NCBI RefSeq assembly: GCF_002904295.1
Contig: NZ_PPHG01000027.1
Span: forward strand, 105,198-169,197
Direction of reading: 5' to 3'
Origin: Amycolatopsis sp. CA-128772
GTDB lineage: Bacteria > Actinomycetota > Actinomycetes > Mycobacteriales > Pseudonocardiaceae
Length of the DNA: 64,000 bases
The notes under the pieces are model-generated. The model was not told the origin of the DNA. It did no database searches and saw only the letters and a list, made by a program, of their open reading frames with translations. Shown one piece after another: positions 16,161-25,190 of the stretch; position 1 is the first letter of the stretch, and every line of letters begins with the position of its first letter. Both the position numbers and the translations under genes were made by a program.

Positions 16161-18301
16161 AATCGGATGACTGCCCTCGACTTGCACAGGCGGAACTTTT
16201 TCGCCATCCCGGTGGCGGGGTGCTCGTCGGTGCTCCGGACGGCGGCCTGTTCCGGCTGCGTCACGACGACGCCGACGTCCGCGGACTGCTCGAAGCCTGC
16301 GACGGCAGCAGTACCGTCCACCAGCTCGCCGAGCGATGGCCCTTTGGTGGTCGCCTCCTCGAGTTGCTGGAAGCGTTGGCGCAACACGGCTGCCTTCGGA
16401 AACCCTCGTCGCGCTCCATACGACTACTGCTGGAAGGGGATGAAGAGCTGTTCGCGCACGTACCGAACGCCGGATTTCCCGTTGTGCAACCATCGGCCGA
16501 CGTTGACGGAACGGACATCGCCGCCGGCGAAACGGTTCTTTTGCTCCTGTCCGCCAAGCTCGACCGGAATCTCCTCACGCTGGCTGAACGCCGGTGCCGC
16601 GAACTCGGGCTCCGCTGGACGCATCTCCATCTCGAACGTGGCCGCGGCTGGTTCGGGCCGCACGTGCGTCACGGCGGAAGTCCCACAGTGGACGACCTGC
16701 TGGCGAGGCGTCGTTGCGCCACCGCGGACCCCGGCCTGCTGTCCGCACTGGACGACCCGATCCCGGTGGCGGGCCTGGAGCCGCCTGATGAAGCGAACCT
16801 GCGCTGGATGATCGGGACAGCGCTGGCCGACTTCCGGCGCTGGCTCGACGGCGAGCGCGCCTGGGCTGAGTGGCACGAGGTCGAACTCGATCCGGTGCAG
16901 GTTGCGGTCACCGCGCATCCGGTCCTGCCGTTCGCCGAAGTCGAGCGGCCCGCGGTGTTGCCGGCCGATCCGCACGCTCTCCTCGTCGACGACCGCACCG
17001 GGATCGTCCGCGGCCTCACCGACGTCGGGCATCACGCGTCGATCCCGCGGACGCTCACGACCGTGCGGGCCAATGTCTGCGACATCAGCCGGGTCAGCCC
17101 CTGGCGAAACGACCCGGTAGCGGGTGGCAGCACCTTCGGTGACCGGGAGGCCGCCGCCCGGGCCGCGGTCGGCGAGGCCGTCGAGCGCTACTGCGGCAAT
17201 GTGGTCCAGCGTGAGCTGCTCACCAAGGCGACCTATTCCGAGCTGGCCGCGGCGGGCGAGCACGCCGTCGATCCCGACACCCTCGTCCTGTTCTCGGAAC
17301 GCCAGTACGACACCCCGGGGTTCCCGTTCGTCCGCTTCACCCGTGACCTGCCCGTGCACTGGGTCCGCGGACACTCGGTCACGCGCGACGAGCCCGCCTG
17401 GGTACCGGCGAGCCTGGTTTACGCCAACTGGTTCACGCCGAGTTTCGCGGACGACCCGCCCACCAACGGGACGTTCTTCCCCGGCATCGCCGCCGGGCCC
17501 GACGTGGCCGCGGCGACCGCCGCCGGCCTGCAGGAGGTCGTCGAGCGGCACGCCACGATGACGTGGTGGCTCAACGCCGCCCGCCTGCCCGGCGCGCACC
17601 TGACGGCCGAGCTGCGAGCGGTGTGGCCGTCCAGTTACCGGCAGCGGCGCTGGCTCGTCCCGCTCGACAACGAGTTCGGGTTCCCGGTGCTCGCCGGCTG
17701 CGTCGAAGACCTCGACGACGGCCTCCTCACCGTCGGGTTCGCCGCCCGTCCCGACCCCGTCCAGGCCGGCCTGAAAGCCTGGACCGAGGCGCTCACCTTG
17801 CAGGACATCGGCCGCGACCTGATTGAGGAGCACGGCGGGTACCGGAAGGCCGCAGGCGCGGGCCGGATCGACGGCACCGGGCTCAAGCCGTGGCGCGCCG
17901 ACCGGGGTTACCTCGACGACTTCCGCCGGGACTTCCGGGACGTCGTCGACCTCACCGCGCAGGTGCAGCTGCACCTCGACCCCCGGGCGCAGGACCTCAT
18001 CCGGCCGTGGCTCGACGTCCCCGCCGAACGCCCGCTGCCGCCGCCGGCCGAAGAAGATCTGCGAGCCCTCGTCGAGCGGCGAGGCTATGAGGTGTTCCGG
18101 GCCGACATCACGACCCCGGACGTGCGCGCGGCGGGACTGCGGGTGGTGCGGACCCTCGTGCCCGGTCTGGTGCCGAACACCCCGGCCGCGTTCCCCGCCT
18201 TGGGACGTGGAGTGGTTGCGAACACCGCGGTCGAGCTGGGGTGGCGCGCCGAGCCGCTCGACGAGGCCGCGGTGAACCTGGTGCCGATGCCCCATGCCTG
18301 A
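16157..18301 (+). CDS. fused E1-like/YcaO cyclodehydratase
   Basis: 714 aa, the size of fused azoline-forming cyclodehydratases. Residues 10-85 look like a peptide-binding winged-helix (RRE-like) domain. Residues 90-230 are a degenerate E1/ThiF-like part (ETVLLLLSAK, WFGPHVRHGGSPTVDDLL) without the zinc Cys pairs. Residues 285-714 are the YcaO domain with GGSTFGDREAAARAAVGEAV at 323-342, acidic ATP/Mg ligands E340/E343 and E460/E463 (LQEVVERHA), and a C-terminus ending NLVPMPHA, a shortened form of the Pro-rich tail of azoline-forming members. It should use ATP to activate a backbone amide of the 35-aa peptide, giving oxazolines from Ser/Thr. Amidine or thioamide chemistry is not excluded, but no TfuA partner is present. 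It overlaps both neighbours. Confidence 0.85.
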   Translation: MKSDDCPRLAQAELFRHPGGGVLVGAPDGGLFRLRHDDADVRGLLEACDGSSTVHQLAERWPFGGRLLELLEALAQHGCLRKPSSRSIRLLLEGDEELFAHVPNAGFPVVQPSADVDGTDIAAGETVLLLLSAKLDRNLLTLAERRCRELGLRWTHLHLERGRGWFGPHVRHGGSPTVDDLLARRRCATADPGLLSALDDPIPVAGLEPPDEANLRWMIGTALADFRRWLDGERAWAEWHEVELDPVQVAVTAHPVLPFAEVERPAVLPADPHALLVDDRTGIVRGLTDVGHHASIPRTLTTVRANVCDISRVSPWRNDPVAGGSTFGDREAAARAAVGEAVERYCGNVVQRELLTKATYSELAAAGEHAVDPDTLVLFSERQYDTPGFPFVRFTRDLPVHWVRGHSVTRDEPAWVPASLVYANWFTPSFADDPPTNGTFFPGIAAGPDVAAATAAGLQEVVERHATMTWWLNAARLPGAHLTAELRAVWPSSYRQRRWLVPLDNEFGFPVLAGCVEDLDDGLLTVGFAARPDPVQAGLKAWTEALTLQDIGRDLIEEHGGYRKAAGAGRIDGTGLKPWRADRGYLDDFRRDFRDVVDLTAQVQLHLDPRAQDLIRPWLDVPAERPLPPPAEEDLRALVERRGYEVFRADITTPDVRAAGLRVVRTLVPGLVPNTPAAFPALGRGVVANTAVELGWRAEPLDEAAVNLVPMPHA

Positions 18302-20288
18302 GGTCGTCGGCCGAGCGGTGCGGCGAGTGGACATCGCGGACAAGGTGACCGGCCGGCAGCGTTTCCTGACCGACCGATCCTGGCCCGGGGACGTCTGGGC
18401 CCGGGTCGTCCGGTCGCCGCACCCGAAAGCCAAGCTGATCGAGCTGAAGATCGACGCACCCGGGGTGCTGGGCGTGTTCCTGCCCGAGGACGTTCCGGCG
18501 GGCCGGTTCAACCCGGCGCTCGCGCCGGACACACCGCAGCTGCGCGCGGCGTCGGACAAGAAGCTCCTGACGCGGGTGGCTCAGCACGTCGGTGACGGCG
18601 TCGCTTTGGTGCTGGCCGAGGACGCCGTCTCGGCGGAACGCGCGGTCGCCGCCGCCGAGGCGTCCTGGGAGGTCCGCGAAGCGCTGATGACGATCGACGC
18701 GGCGCTCGCCGGTGGCGCGGTCCTGGGACGCATGGGGTTCGGGGACGACGTCGAGCGGCCCCTGCGGGAGGCCGCGGTCGTGGTCGACGAGCGGTTCGAG
18801 GTCGCCGGGGCCCACCACGTCTGTCTCGAGACGCACAGCTGCCGGGCGGTCCCGACTCCGCATGGCGTCGAGATCTGGTCGAACACGCAGTCGCCAGGAG
18901 AGCTGCGGCACCTGGTGGCGCTCGTGCTCAGCCTGGCCGAGGCCGACGTCCGGGTACGAAAGGTCGACGAAGGCGGCGGATTCGGCCTGCGTCAGGACAT
19001 GTACGAAGAGGCGCTGGTCGCCTGGGCCGCGCGTGAGCTCGGGCGTCCGGTGCGGCTTATTTACGACCGCGCCGAAGAATTCCGCGCGACTCGGCGGCGC
19101 CACGGCATGCGCGCCGACGTGAAGCTCGGCGCCGACGCGACCGGTCTGGTGACGGCCCTCGACGTCCGTGCCGTCGTCGACTCCGGTGCCTACGGCTCGC
19201 ACGCGCCCTACGTGGCCAACGCGATTGCATTGGCCGGCCGGACGATGTATCCGCGCGCGGCTCACCACTTCTCCGGCGAGGTGGTCCGGACGAACACGTT
19301 GCCTGGTGGTGCGTACCGCGGCTACGGGGTCGCCCAGCTCGGGTTCGCCGTGGAGACCGCGGTCACCGGAGCCGCGCGCCGCCTGGGGATCGACCAGGTC
19401 GAGCTGCGGTGCCGCAACGCGCATCCTCGCCTGCGCGAGTGCCTCGAACGAGGCCGGGAGGCGTTCGGGTGGCCCCGCCGGGCCGAGCGCTCAGCAGACG
19501 TCCTGCGTGGTCACGGCGTCGCGATCGCCGTCAAGTCGACGGTGACCGGGGAGGACTCCGAGTTCAGCCAAGCCCGCGTCGAGTTCCGCAAGGACGGCGG
19601 CGCGACGTTGATCACCGGGACCTGCGACAGCGGCACTGGCTCCTCGACCGTCCTGGCCCAAGTGGTCGCCCAGGAACTCGGCATCCCCGTGGAGGCGGTC
19701 CGGGTCGTCGAGGGGGACACGGCCGTGACACCGGCCGACGTCGGGAGCGCGGCCCAGCGAAGCGTCTTCCTCGGTGCCGGAGCAGCCCGGAAGGCAGCTC
19801 GTGCTGTGCGTGCCGGTTTTCGGGACCCGGTCGTTTTCCGCGCGGATCGGGCGCCGGCCAGCTATTGTGCCTGCTTCGTCGGTGTCGCCGTCGATCTCGC
19901 GATCGGCACCGTCACCGTGGAAGACTGCCTGATGGTCACCGACTGTGGTCGCGTGTTGAATCCCGCCGGCGCGGCCGGGCAGGTCCAGGGCGGTGTGGCG
20001 CAGGGCATCGGTCTCGCCCTGGTTGACCACTGCCCACCGGAAGGAGTCACGACCATTCACGCCCATGGCGTGCCGACCAGCCTCGACGTACCGGATGTCC
20101 AGGCGTTGTTCGTCGACCGGCCGGTCGACGCTGCGCCGTACGGGGGCCTCGGCCTGGGTGAGTTGCCCATCGTGCCGGTCCCGGCGGCCGTGGCGGGGGC
20201 GATCGCGGACGCGACCGGCGTGCTCCCGACCTCGATCCCCCTGCGTCCGGACGTCGTTTGGGGCCTGCTCGCGGGAGCCGGCCGATGA
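18294..20288 (+). CDS. molybdenum hydroxylase large subunit (xanthine dehydrogenase family)
   Basis: 664 aa, slightly short for the family (usually 700-780). Family motifs: GRAVRRVDIADKVTGRQRFL at the N-terminus, EGGGFGLRQDMYEEALVAW, the Arg-rich RAEEFRATRRRHGM, PGGAYRGYGVAQ for molybdopterin contact, and the late GLGELPIVPVPAA with E623 in the position of the catalytic base. It should carry the Mo-pterin centre that hydroxylates a C-H next to a heteroatom. The start overlaps the YcaO stop by 8 bp, and the medium and small subunit genes follow, so it was clearly expressed with the RiPP enzymes. Targets could be an oxazole ring or a His imidazole of the peptide; that is inference. Confidence 0.85.
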   Translation: MPEVVGRAVRRVDIADKVTGRQRFLTDRSWPGDVWARVVRSPHPKAKLIELKIDAPGVLGVFLPEDVPAGRFNPALAPDTPQLRAASDKKLLTRVAQHVGDGVALVLAEDAVSAERAVAAAEASWEVREALMTIDAALAGGAVLGRMGFGDDVERPLREAAVVVDERFEVAGAHHVCLETHSCRAVPTPHGVEIWSNTQSPGELRHLVALVLSLAEADVRVRKVDEGGGFGLRQDMYEEALVAWAARELGRPVRLIYDRAEEFRATRRRHGMRADVKLGADATGLVTALDVRAVVDSGAYGSHAPYVANAIALAGRTMYPRAAHHFSGEVVRTNTLPGGAYRGYGVAQLGFAVETAVTGAARRLGIDQVELRCRNAHPRLRECLERGREAFGWPRRAERSADVLRGHGVAIAVKSTVTGEDSEFSQARVEFRKDGGATLITGTCDSGTGSSTVLAQVVAQELGIPVEAVRVVEGDTAVTPADVGSAAQRSVFLGAGAARKAARAVRAGFRDPVVFRADRAPASYCACFVGVAVDLAIGTVTVEDCLMVTDCGRVLNPAGAAGQVQGGVAQGIGLALVDHCPPEGVTTIHAHGVPTSLDVPDVQALFVDRPVDAAPYGGLGLGELPIVPVPAAVAGAIADATGVLPTSIPLRPDVVWGLLAGAGR

Positions 20289-21106
20289 TCCGGGTGGACG
20301 CTCCGCGGCGGCTGCTCCAACCGCGGTCAGTCGACGAGGCGATGGAGATGTTGGCTGAGCACCCGGACGCCGTGATCGTGGCCGGCGGAACGCTCGCTGT
20401 GCCGGCTTGGCGAGCGGGACCCGTGCCGGAGACCGCGCTCTGCCTCGGCGCCATCCGGGAACTCGCCTACACGGCCGAGGCCGGCTGCGGTGCACTGTGC
20501 AGCCTGCGCGAAATCGCGGCGCGGCATCCGGACGCGGCGTGGGGAAGTGCGGCCGCGTCGATCGGCGGGCCGGCCCTGCGCGAACTCGCCACCGTAGGGG
20601 GCAATGTGGTGGCGGCGTCACCGGGCTGTGTCGCCGTCGCGTTGCTGGTGGCCGAGGCGCACGGAGACGCTTTCGACCTCCGATCGCGCCGCCGGATCCA
20701 CCGCGTTCCCCTGGTCGAGTTATTTATCAACCGTAATCTTCTGCTATTGTCCCTGAACTGGGCGCCGGGTGGTCATACGGCATTCGCGAAAGCAGCCGTT
20801 CGTGCCGCCGGGGGACCGAACATCGCGAGCGTGGCGGTGCGCCGCACGGCGGCGCGCGCGGCTGTCGCCGTAGGCATGCCCGGCCGGCTGCCGGCGAGAC
20901 TGCCGTCGGCGGAAAAGTGCTGGCTGGCTGGCGAAGGCCCGGCTGAGGTGGCCGCGCAGGCCGCCGCGGAACTGACCTTGAACGACGACGCCCCGGACAC
21001 CCGCCACGGGCGAGCCGTGGCCGCGACGCTGGTGCGCCGCCTGATCGTCCGGTGCGAAGGGAGAACTGCCGATGTCACAGGCGGACGTCAACGGAGTGCC
21101 ACGTGA
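20285..21106 (+). CDS. molybdenum hydroxylase FAD-binding medium subunit
   Basis: Starts in an ATGA overlap with the large-subunit gene. The N-terminal FAD domain has VIVAGGTLAVPAWR (the VAGGT loop, about residues 35-48) and RELATVGGNVVAASPG, the second flavin-contact loop. The C-terminal CO-dehydrogenase flavoprotein part is present but the whole is compact (273 aa versus about 290). It would pass electrons between the Fe-S subunit and an external acceptor. Its 3' end overlaps the small-subunit gene by 35 bp, supporting joint translation of one enzyme complex. Confidence 0.8.
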   Translation: MIRVDAPRRLLQPRSVDEAMEMLAEHPDAVIVAGGTLAVPAWRAGPVPETALCLGAIRELAYTAEAGCGALCSLREIAARHPDAAWGSAAASIGGPALRELATVGGNVVAASPGCVAVALLVAEAHGDAFDLRSRRRIHRVPLVELFINRNLLLLSLNWAPGGHTAFAKAAVRAAGGPNIASVAVRRTAARAAVAVGMPGRLPARLPSAEKCWLAGEGPAEVAAQAAAELTLNDDAPDTRHGRAVAATLVRRLIVRCEGRTADVTGGRQRSAT

Positions 21107-21542
21107 ACTGCCGGACGACGGCCGCAGCCTGGTCACGTGGCTGCGGGAACTGGGTTTGACGGGAACGAAGTCACCCTGCGGGAGTGGCCATTGCGGAGGG
21201 TGCACCGTCCTGCTCGACGAGAGGCCCGTGCTGTCGTGCATCGTCCTCGCGGCCACGACCCGGGGACGCCGGATCACGACGATCGAAGGTCTGGCGGAAA
21301 GGGAAGACGAGCTGCTGGAACAGTTCGCCGAACACAGTGCGGCGCAATGCGGCTTCTGCACCCCCGGAATGATCGTCGCCGCGCGGGCTCACCTGTCGCA
21401 ACCTCATGAGCCGAGTGACGAGCGGCAAGCCGCTCGCCGGGCGTTGGCCGGGAATGTCTGCCGCTGTACCGGTTACACCCGCATCGTCGACGCGGTCTTG
21501 TCCTGTGAGTCCGCCGAGGAGGGAGCACCGTGCGCAAAGTGA
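21072..21542 (+). CDS. molybdenum hydroxylase 2Fe-2S small subunit
   Basis: 156 aa with both expected clusters: a plant-type ferredoxin set (C36, C41, C44, C56 in SPCGSGHCGGC) and the helical set (C93/C96 in QCGFCTPGM and C130/C132 in CRCTGY). All eight cysteines are in place, so the electron path from the Mo centre is complete. The start overlaps the medium subunit and the end overlaps the MFS gene by 13 bp. With the two preceding genes it forms an intact three-subunit enzyme inside the RiPP operon. Confidence 0.9.
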   Translation: MSQADVNGVPRELPDDGRSLVTWLRELGLTGTKSPCGSGHCGGCTVLLDERPVLSCIVLAATTRGRRITTIEGLAEREDELLEQFAEHSAAQCGFCTPGMIVAARAHLSQPHEPSDERQAARRALAGNVCRCTGYTRIVDAVLSCESAEEGAPCAK

Positions 21543-22780
21543 TCCACGACTTGGCGGTGGTCCGCCGGAACCCGGCCTTCCGCTGGTTCTGGCTGGGCAT
21601 GCTGATCTCCCGCGCCGGCGACGCGTTCACCACCGTGGCTCTGTCCTGGCTCGTGCTCACCACCGCCGGCCCGGCCGAGCTCGGTGTCGTGCTGTTGTGC
21701 TTCGGCCTTCCCCGGATCTTCAGCGCGCCGATCGCCGGCCGGCTGCTGGATCGGTTCCAGCCGCGGGTGCTTCTCGGCTGGGACAACGCGTTGCGCGGCG
21801 TACTCGTCGCCTTGCTGCCCCTGTTGGCGGCCGTTGGGCTGCTGAACGTTCCGGCCATCTGCGTGATCGCGGCTGCCTGCGCCGCGCTGTCGGCAGTCAC
21901 CGAGGTCGCCGAAGGCGCGCTGGTACCGCGGTTGGTCGAGGACTCCGACCTGGAGCCGGCGAACGCCTTGCTGGGGGCCAACTGGGAGCTCGCCTACATC
22001 GTCGGGCCACCGGTGTCCGGCCTGATCGTCGCCTTGACCGGGGCGTCACCCGCCCTGATCGTGGACGCGCTCTCATTCGGCTTGATGAGCCTGATCTGCT
22101 TCAAGCTCCCGCACGTTCGGATGACGTCGACCGAGCCGCCCGTCGGGTTCGTCGAGAAGTGGCTGGGCACCGGCGCGCTGTTCCGCCTCCCCGCTGTCCT
22201 CACGCTCACCCTGGCCACCGTCGGGTTCCTCTTCCTCAACGGCATGGTGGAGGTCTTTTACCCGGTCTTCAGCCGGGACGGGCTGCGCGCCGGCTCGAGC
22301 GCGTACGGACTGCTCGTCGGCGTGACGGGCGGGGGAGCGCTGCTCGGCGTCGTCTTCGGCCAGGCGTTGTCCCGCAACCTCCGTCCGACGGTCAAGATCG
22401 CGCTGGCCATCGGGGGTGGCGCGCCCTTCTTCGGTCTCCTGGCCCTTGCACACAACGTCGTGATCGCCGTCGTCCTGGTCGGCGTGGCGTCCTTCCTGTG
22501 GGGCCCCTACTACGTCGTCGAACGGTCACTGGTCCAGCGACTGATCCCGCCGGACTTGCGCGGGCAAGTGATGGGCGCGCGCACCGCGATCTCTTCACTG
22601 GGCTTCCCCCTGGGCAGTGCCGCCGCGGGCGCGATCATGGCCGGCGCAAGTATCGACGTCGTCATCCTCGCCATGACTCTGGCCTACGCCGCGCTCGCCC
22701 TCGTGCCGCTGCTGTCGAGCCCGGTCCGGAAAGCCGTGGCAGCGCAGCGGGCAGCTCAGAACTCGGCTGTTTCCCGGTAA
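21530..22780 (+). CDS. MFS transporter, probable product exporter
   Basis: 416 aa with about 12 hydrophobic spans. The opening FRWFWLGMLISRAGDAFTTV and the following LVLTTAGPAELGVVLL are characteristic of the MFS subgroup that includes macrolide and siderophore exporters. The GTG start has a GAGGAGGGAG site and overlaps the Fe-S gene. As last gene of the coupled series it is best read as an exporter or self-resistance pump for the RiPP product. It converges with the ABC transporter gene and overlaps it by 25 bp. Confidence 0.8.
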   Translation: MRKVIHDLAVVRRNPAFRWFWLGMLISRAGDAFTTVALSWLVLTTAGPAELGVVLLCFGLPRIFSAPIAGRLLDRFQPRVLLGWDNALRGVLVALLPLLAAVGLLNVPAICVIAAACAALSAVTEVAEGALVPRLVEDSDLEPANALLGANWELAYIVGPPVSGLIVALTGASPALIVDALSFGLMSLICFKLPHVRMTSTEPPVGFVEKWLGTGALFRLPAVLTLTLATVGFLFLNGMVEVFYPVFSRDGLRAGSSAYGLLVGVTGGGALLGVVFGQALSRNLRPTVKIALAIGGGAPFFGLLALAHNVVIAVVLVGVASFLWGPYYVVERSLVQRLIPPDLRGQVMGARTAISSLGFPLGSAAAGAIMAGASIDVVILAMTLAYAALALVPLLSSPVRKAVAAQRAAQNSAVSR

Positions 22781-24699
22781 GCGGCCGCTTGGATCTCGTA
22801 CAGCTCGCTGTACAGTCCGCCGGCCGCTTGCAGCTGGTCGTGCGTACCTTGCTCGACGATGCGGCCGCCCTCGAGCACGACAATGCGGTCGGCGGAGCGA
22901 ACGTTGGCGAGGCGGTGGGTGACGAGGATCGTCGTCCGGGTGCCTTCACCGGTCAGGCTCGCACTGCGCAGACCATCGAAGACCCGGGCTTCGGCGCGGG
23001 CGTCGAGGGCCGCGGTCGGCTCGTCCGCCACCAGCAGGGCGGCGTCCCGGTAGATACCACGTGCGACGCCGATCCGTTGCCACTGCCCGCCGGAGAGATC
23101 CTGACCTTCCTGGAACCGGCGAGACAGAAGCGTCTTTTCCTTGTACGGCAGGCCGTCGATCACCTCGTCGGCGCCCGACAGGGAGATGGCCTGCCGCCAG
23201 CCGAAGCCATCTCTGTCGTCTCGCGACAGTCGGCCGACCCGGATGTTGTTCTCCGCCGTCATCGGCCACTCGGCGGGGTTCTGCGCGATCACGGCGACCT
23301 GCTCGTGCGCGCTGAGCGGGTCGGCGGCGGCCAGGTCGACGTCGTCCCAGGTGACGGTTCCGCTGGTGGCGGGGAAGAGGCCGGTCAGCACCTTGCCGAG
23401 CGTCGTCTTCCCGGACCCGTTCTCTCCGACGAGGGCCACGACCTCCCCGCGCCGGATGGTGAGGTCCAGTTCGTGCAGCGCGGGCCGATCTTGCCCGGGG
23501 TAGGTGAACGACACGTTCGTCAAGCGGATGATTCGCGGGTCTTCCGGCGCCTTCAGCGCACGACGGGGCTGACGGCGGCGAACCGCTTCGTCGACCAGTT
23601 CACGGTACATCTCCAGGTGGAACGCGCCCTCGTGTAACTGGTTGATCTCGCGCAGACTGTTCGTCAACGCCGTTGCCGCGGTGCGCATCGCGAGCAGTGC
23701 GGTGCCGGCGACGGCCAGCGGCATCGCAGCGGTCCACAGGAGCAGCAGCAGGACTCCGTAGGCGGCCCCAGTGCCGACGCCGGCGATCGCGCGGCCCGCC
23801 AGTCGGATGCCGGTGCTGCGTCGGGCAAGACGGATCTCGTCGTACATCAACCCGTCGGCGATGCGGTCGTACTCGCTCTGCAGGCGATCCTGCAGGGTCA
23901 GGGCGTGGCGTTCGAGGGCAAAGTCCCGAGAGGTGGCGGCGGTGCCGACGACCGACTTGCGCATTTCGCGGGTGACGTTGTCGAGAAAGTGCCGTCGGTT
24001 GAGCCGGACGACCCGGCCGGACGCCCAGGCGTCGGCGGATGCTCCGAGCAGCAGCACGAGGGGTAGCCAGGGGTTGAGCAGGCCGGCCGTAACAAGGGCG
24101 GCGAGCATCGACACCGCGGCGCCGAACAGCCGCGCGACCTGCTGCACGCCCAAGCCGATGTATTCGACGCCGTCCTGGGAGCCGCGTCGGGCCAGCTCCT
24201 GGAAGTCCGCGTCTTCGAGGTCGAGCAGGCCGACGCGCAGTACGGCGGCCGTGACCGCGCCGTCGGCGGCGCGGATCACCCGCGGTCGCAGCGTCCCTTC
24301 GACCGCGCTCGCGGCCGACTCCATGACGGCTCGAGTCGCATAGGTCGCGATGACCAGGACCATCGCGGGCAGCGAAGCAGCCAGCTTGTCCAGGGTGGGC
24401 CCGTCCCGGAGCAAGGCCGAGAACACGTCGGCAGTCATCAGCAGCCCGTAGGCCGCGGCCACTCCCGACGCCGCGTGGGTCAGCGCGACGAACACGGCCA
24501 AGCGCCGGGAGGTCTTCCAGGCCAACCCGGCAATCATCGAAAACGCCGACGGTAAGGTCCGCACAGACCGCCATACCCCTGCCGAAGCGACATCCTCTCC
24601 GACCCGCGCCCATTTCGGCGTCGCCAGATTTTCGGCGCCGATGAGGGCCACGTGAGTTGGGCTGTTGTCGTCGTCGGGTCCTGCGCTGTCGCCCGCCAC
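22756..24699 (-). CDS. ABC transporter, fused membrane and ATPase domains
   Basis: 647 aa in the type I exporter layout. Residues 60-350 hold about six membrane segments. Residues 400-640 are the nucleotide-binding domain with Walker A GENGSGKTT, Q-loop AQNPAEWP, signature LSGGQWQRIGVARG, Walker B ALLVADEPTAALD and H-loop VTHRLANV. There is no N-terminal C39 protease. The GTG start at 24699 follows AAGGGGGA. It runs opposite to the RiPP operon and converges with the MFS gene. It is probably part of the same locus (export or immunity), as half-size exporters usually are near RiPP genes, but it may be independent. Confidence 0.85.
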   Translation of the reverse strand: MAGDSAGPDDDNSPTHVALIGAENLATPKWARVGEDVASAGVWRSVRTLPSAFSMIAGLAWKTSRRLAVFVALTHAASGVAAAYGLLMTADVFSALLRDGPTLDKLAASLPAMVLVIATYATRAVMESAASAVEGTLRPRVIRAADGAVTAAVLRVGLLDLEDADFQELARRGSQDGVEYIGLGVQQVARLFGAAVSMLAALVTAGLLNPWLPLVLLLGASADAWASGRVVRLNRRHFLDNVTREMRKSVVGTAATSRDFALERHALTLQDRLQSEYDRIADGLMYDEIRLARRSTGIRLAGRAIAGVGTGAAYGVLLLLLWTAAMPLAVAGTALLAMRTAATALTNSLREINQLHEGAFHLEMYRELVDEAVRRRQPRRALKAPEDPRIIRLTNVSFTYPGQDRPALHELDLTIRRGEVVALVGENGSGKTTLGKVLTGLFPATSGTVTWDDVDLAAADPLSAHEQVAVIAQNPAEWPMTAENNIRVGRLSRDDRDGFGWRQAISLSGADEVIDGLPYKEKTLLSRRFQEGQDLSGGQWQRIGVARGIYRDAALLVADEPTAALDARAEARVFDGLRSASLTGEGTRTTILVTHRLANVRSADRIVVLEGGRIVEQGTHDQLQAAGGLYSELYEIQAAAYRETAEF

Positions 24700-25190
24700 G
24701 AATCCCCCTTCGTCGCCGGTTCACGTCGGTTCGCAGATCACCAGCTTAGCTGGCAATCGCCTGGCACGAATGGCGGCCGGACTCCTTCTTCGGACATTTT
24801 CGAGACCGGTCGGCAAGCCCGGGTGCACGGGCGAAGGCAGGCTGAGGAGCTTGTTGGCGTCGGACGCGGAACCAAACAGGAGATCAATCAACTTGGCGAG
24901 TACTGGTCACCGGACGCGCAGATCGGAGGACAGGTGTCACAGAGCAGGCTCATCAGTGCAGGTCAAGGGGCTGGGTCGGCCGATCGGGTGAGGATGGTTC
25001 CGTGGGTGGCCGACATGACTGCTTCCTACTAGGTTGAGAGATGTCGACCTCGGTCGTGCCGGTTCGATGACCAGCGCTGCCAGGCCGTCGACTTGGGGAG
25101 GATGGGGATGAATCGCGTGCTTGCCGCGCCGTCCGGATGCGGTCGACCTGCTCGATAAGAGCCTGAATTGCCGCGGTTTCCGGGTTGATC
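24700..25190. other. intergenic region, 491 bp
   Basis: No supported gene. It separates the divergent ABC transporter and LuxR-type regulator genes and should hold both promoters. Short frames here lack coding character. Confidence 0.35.

Noticed and set aside
16424..18559. Long antisense open frame across the YcaO gene
   Set aside because: It is a high-GC shadow; the plus-strand frame has clear domains, ribosome sites and coupling.
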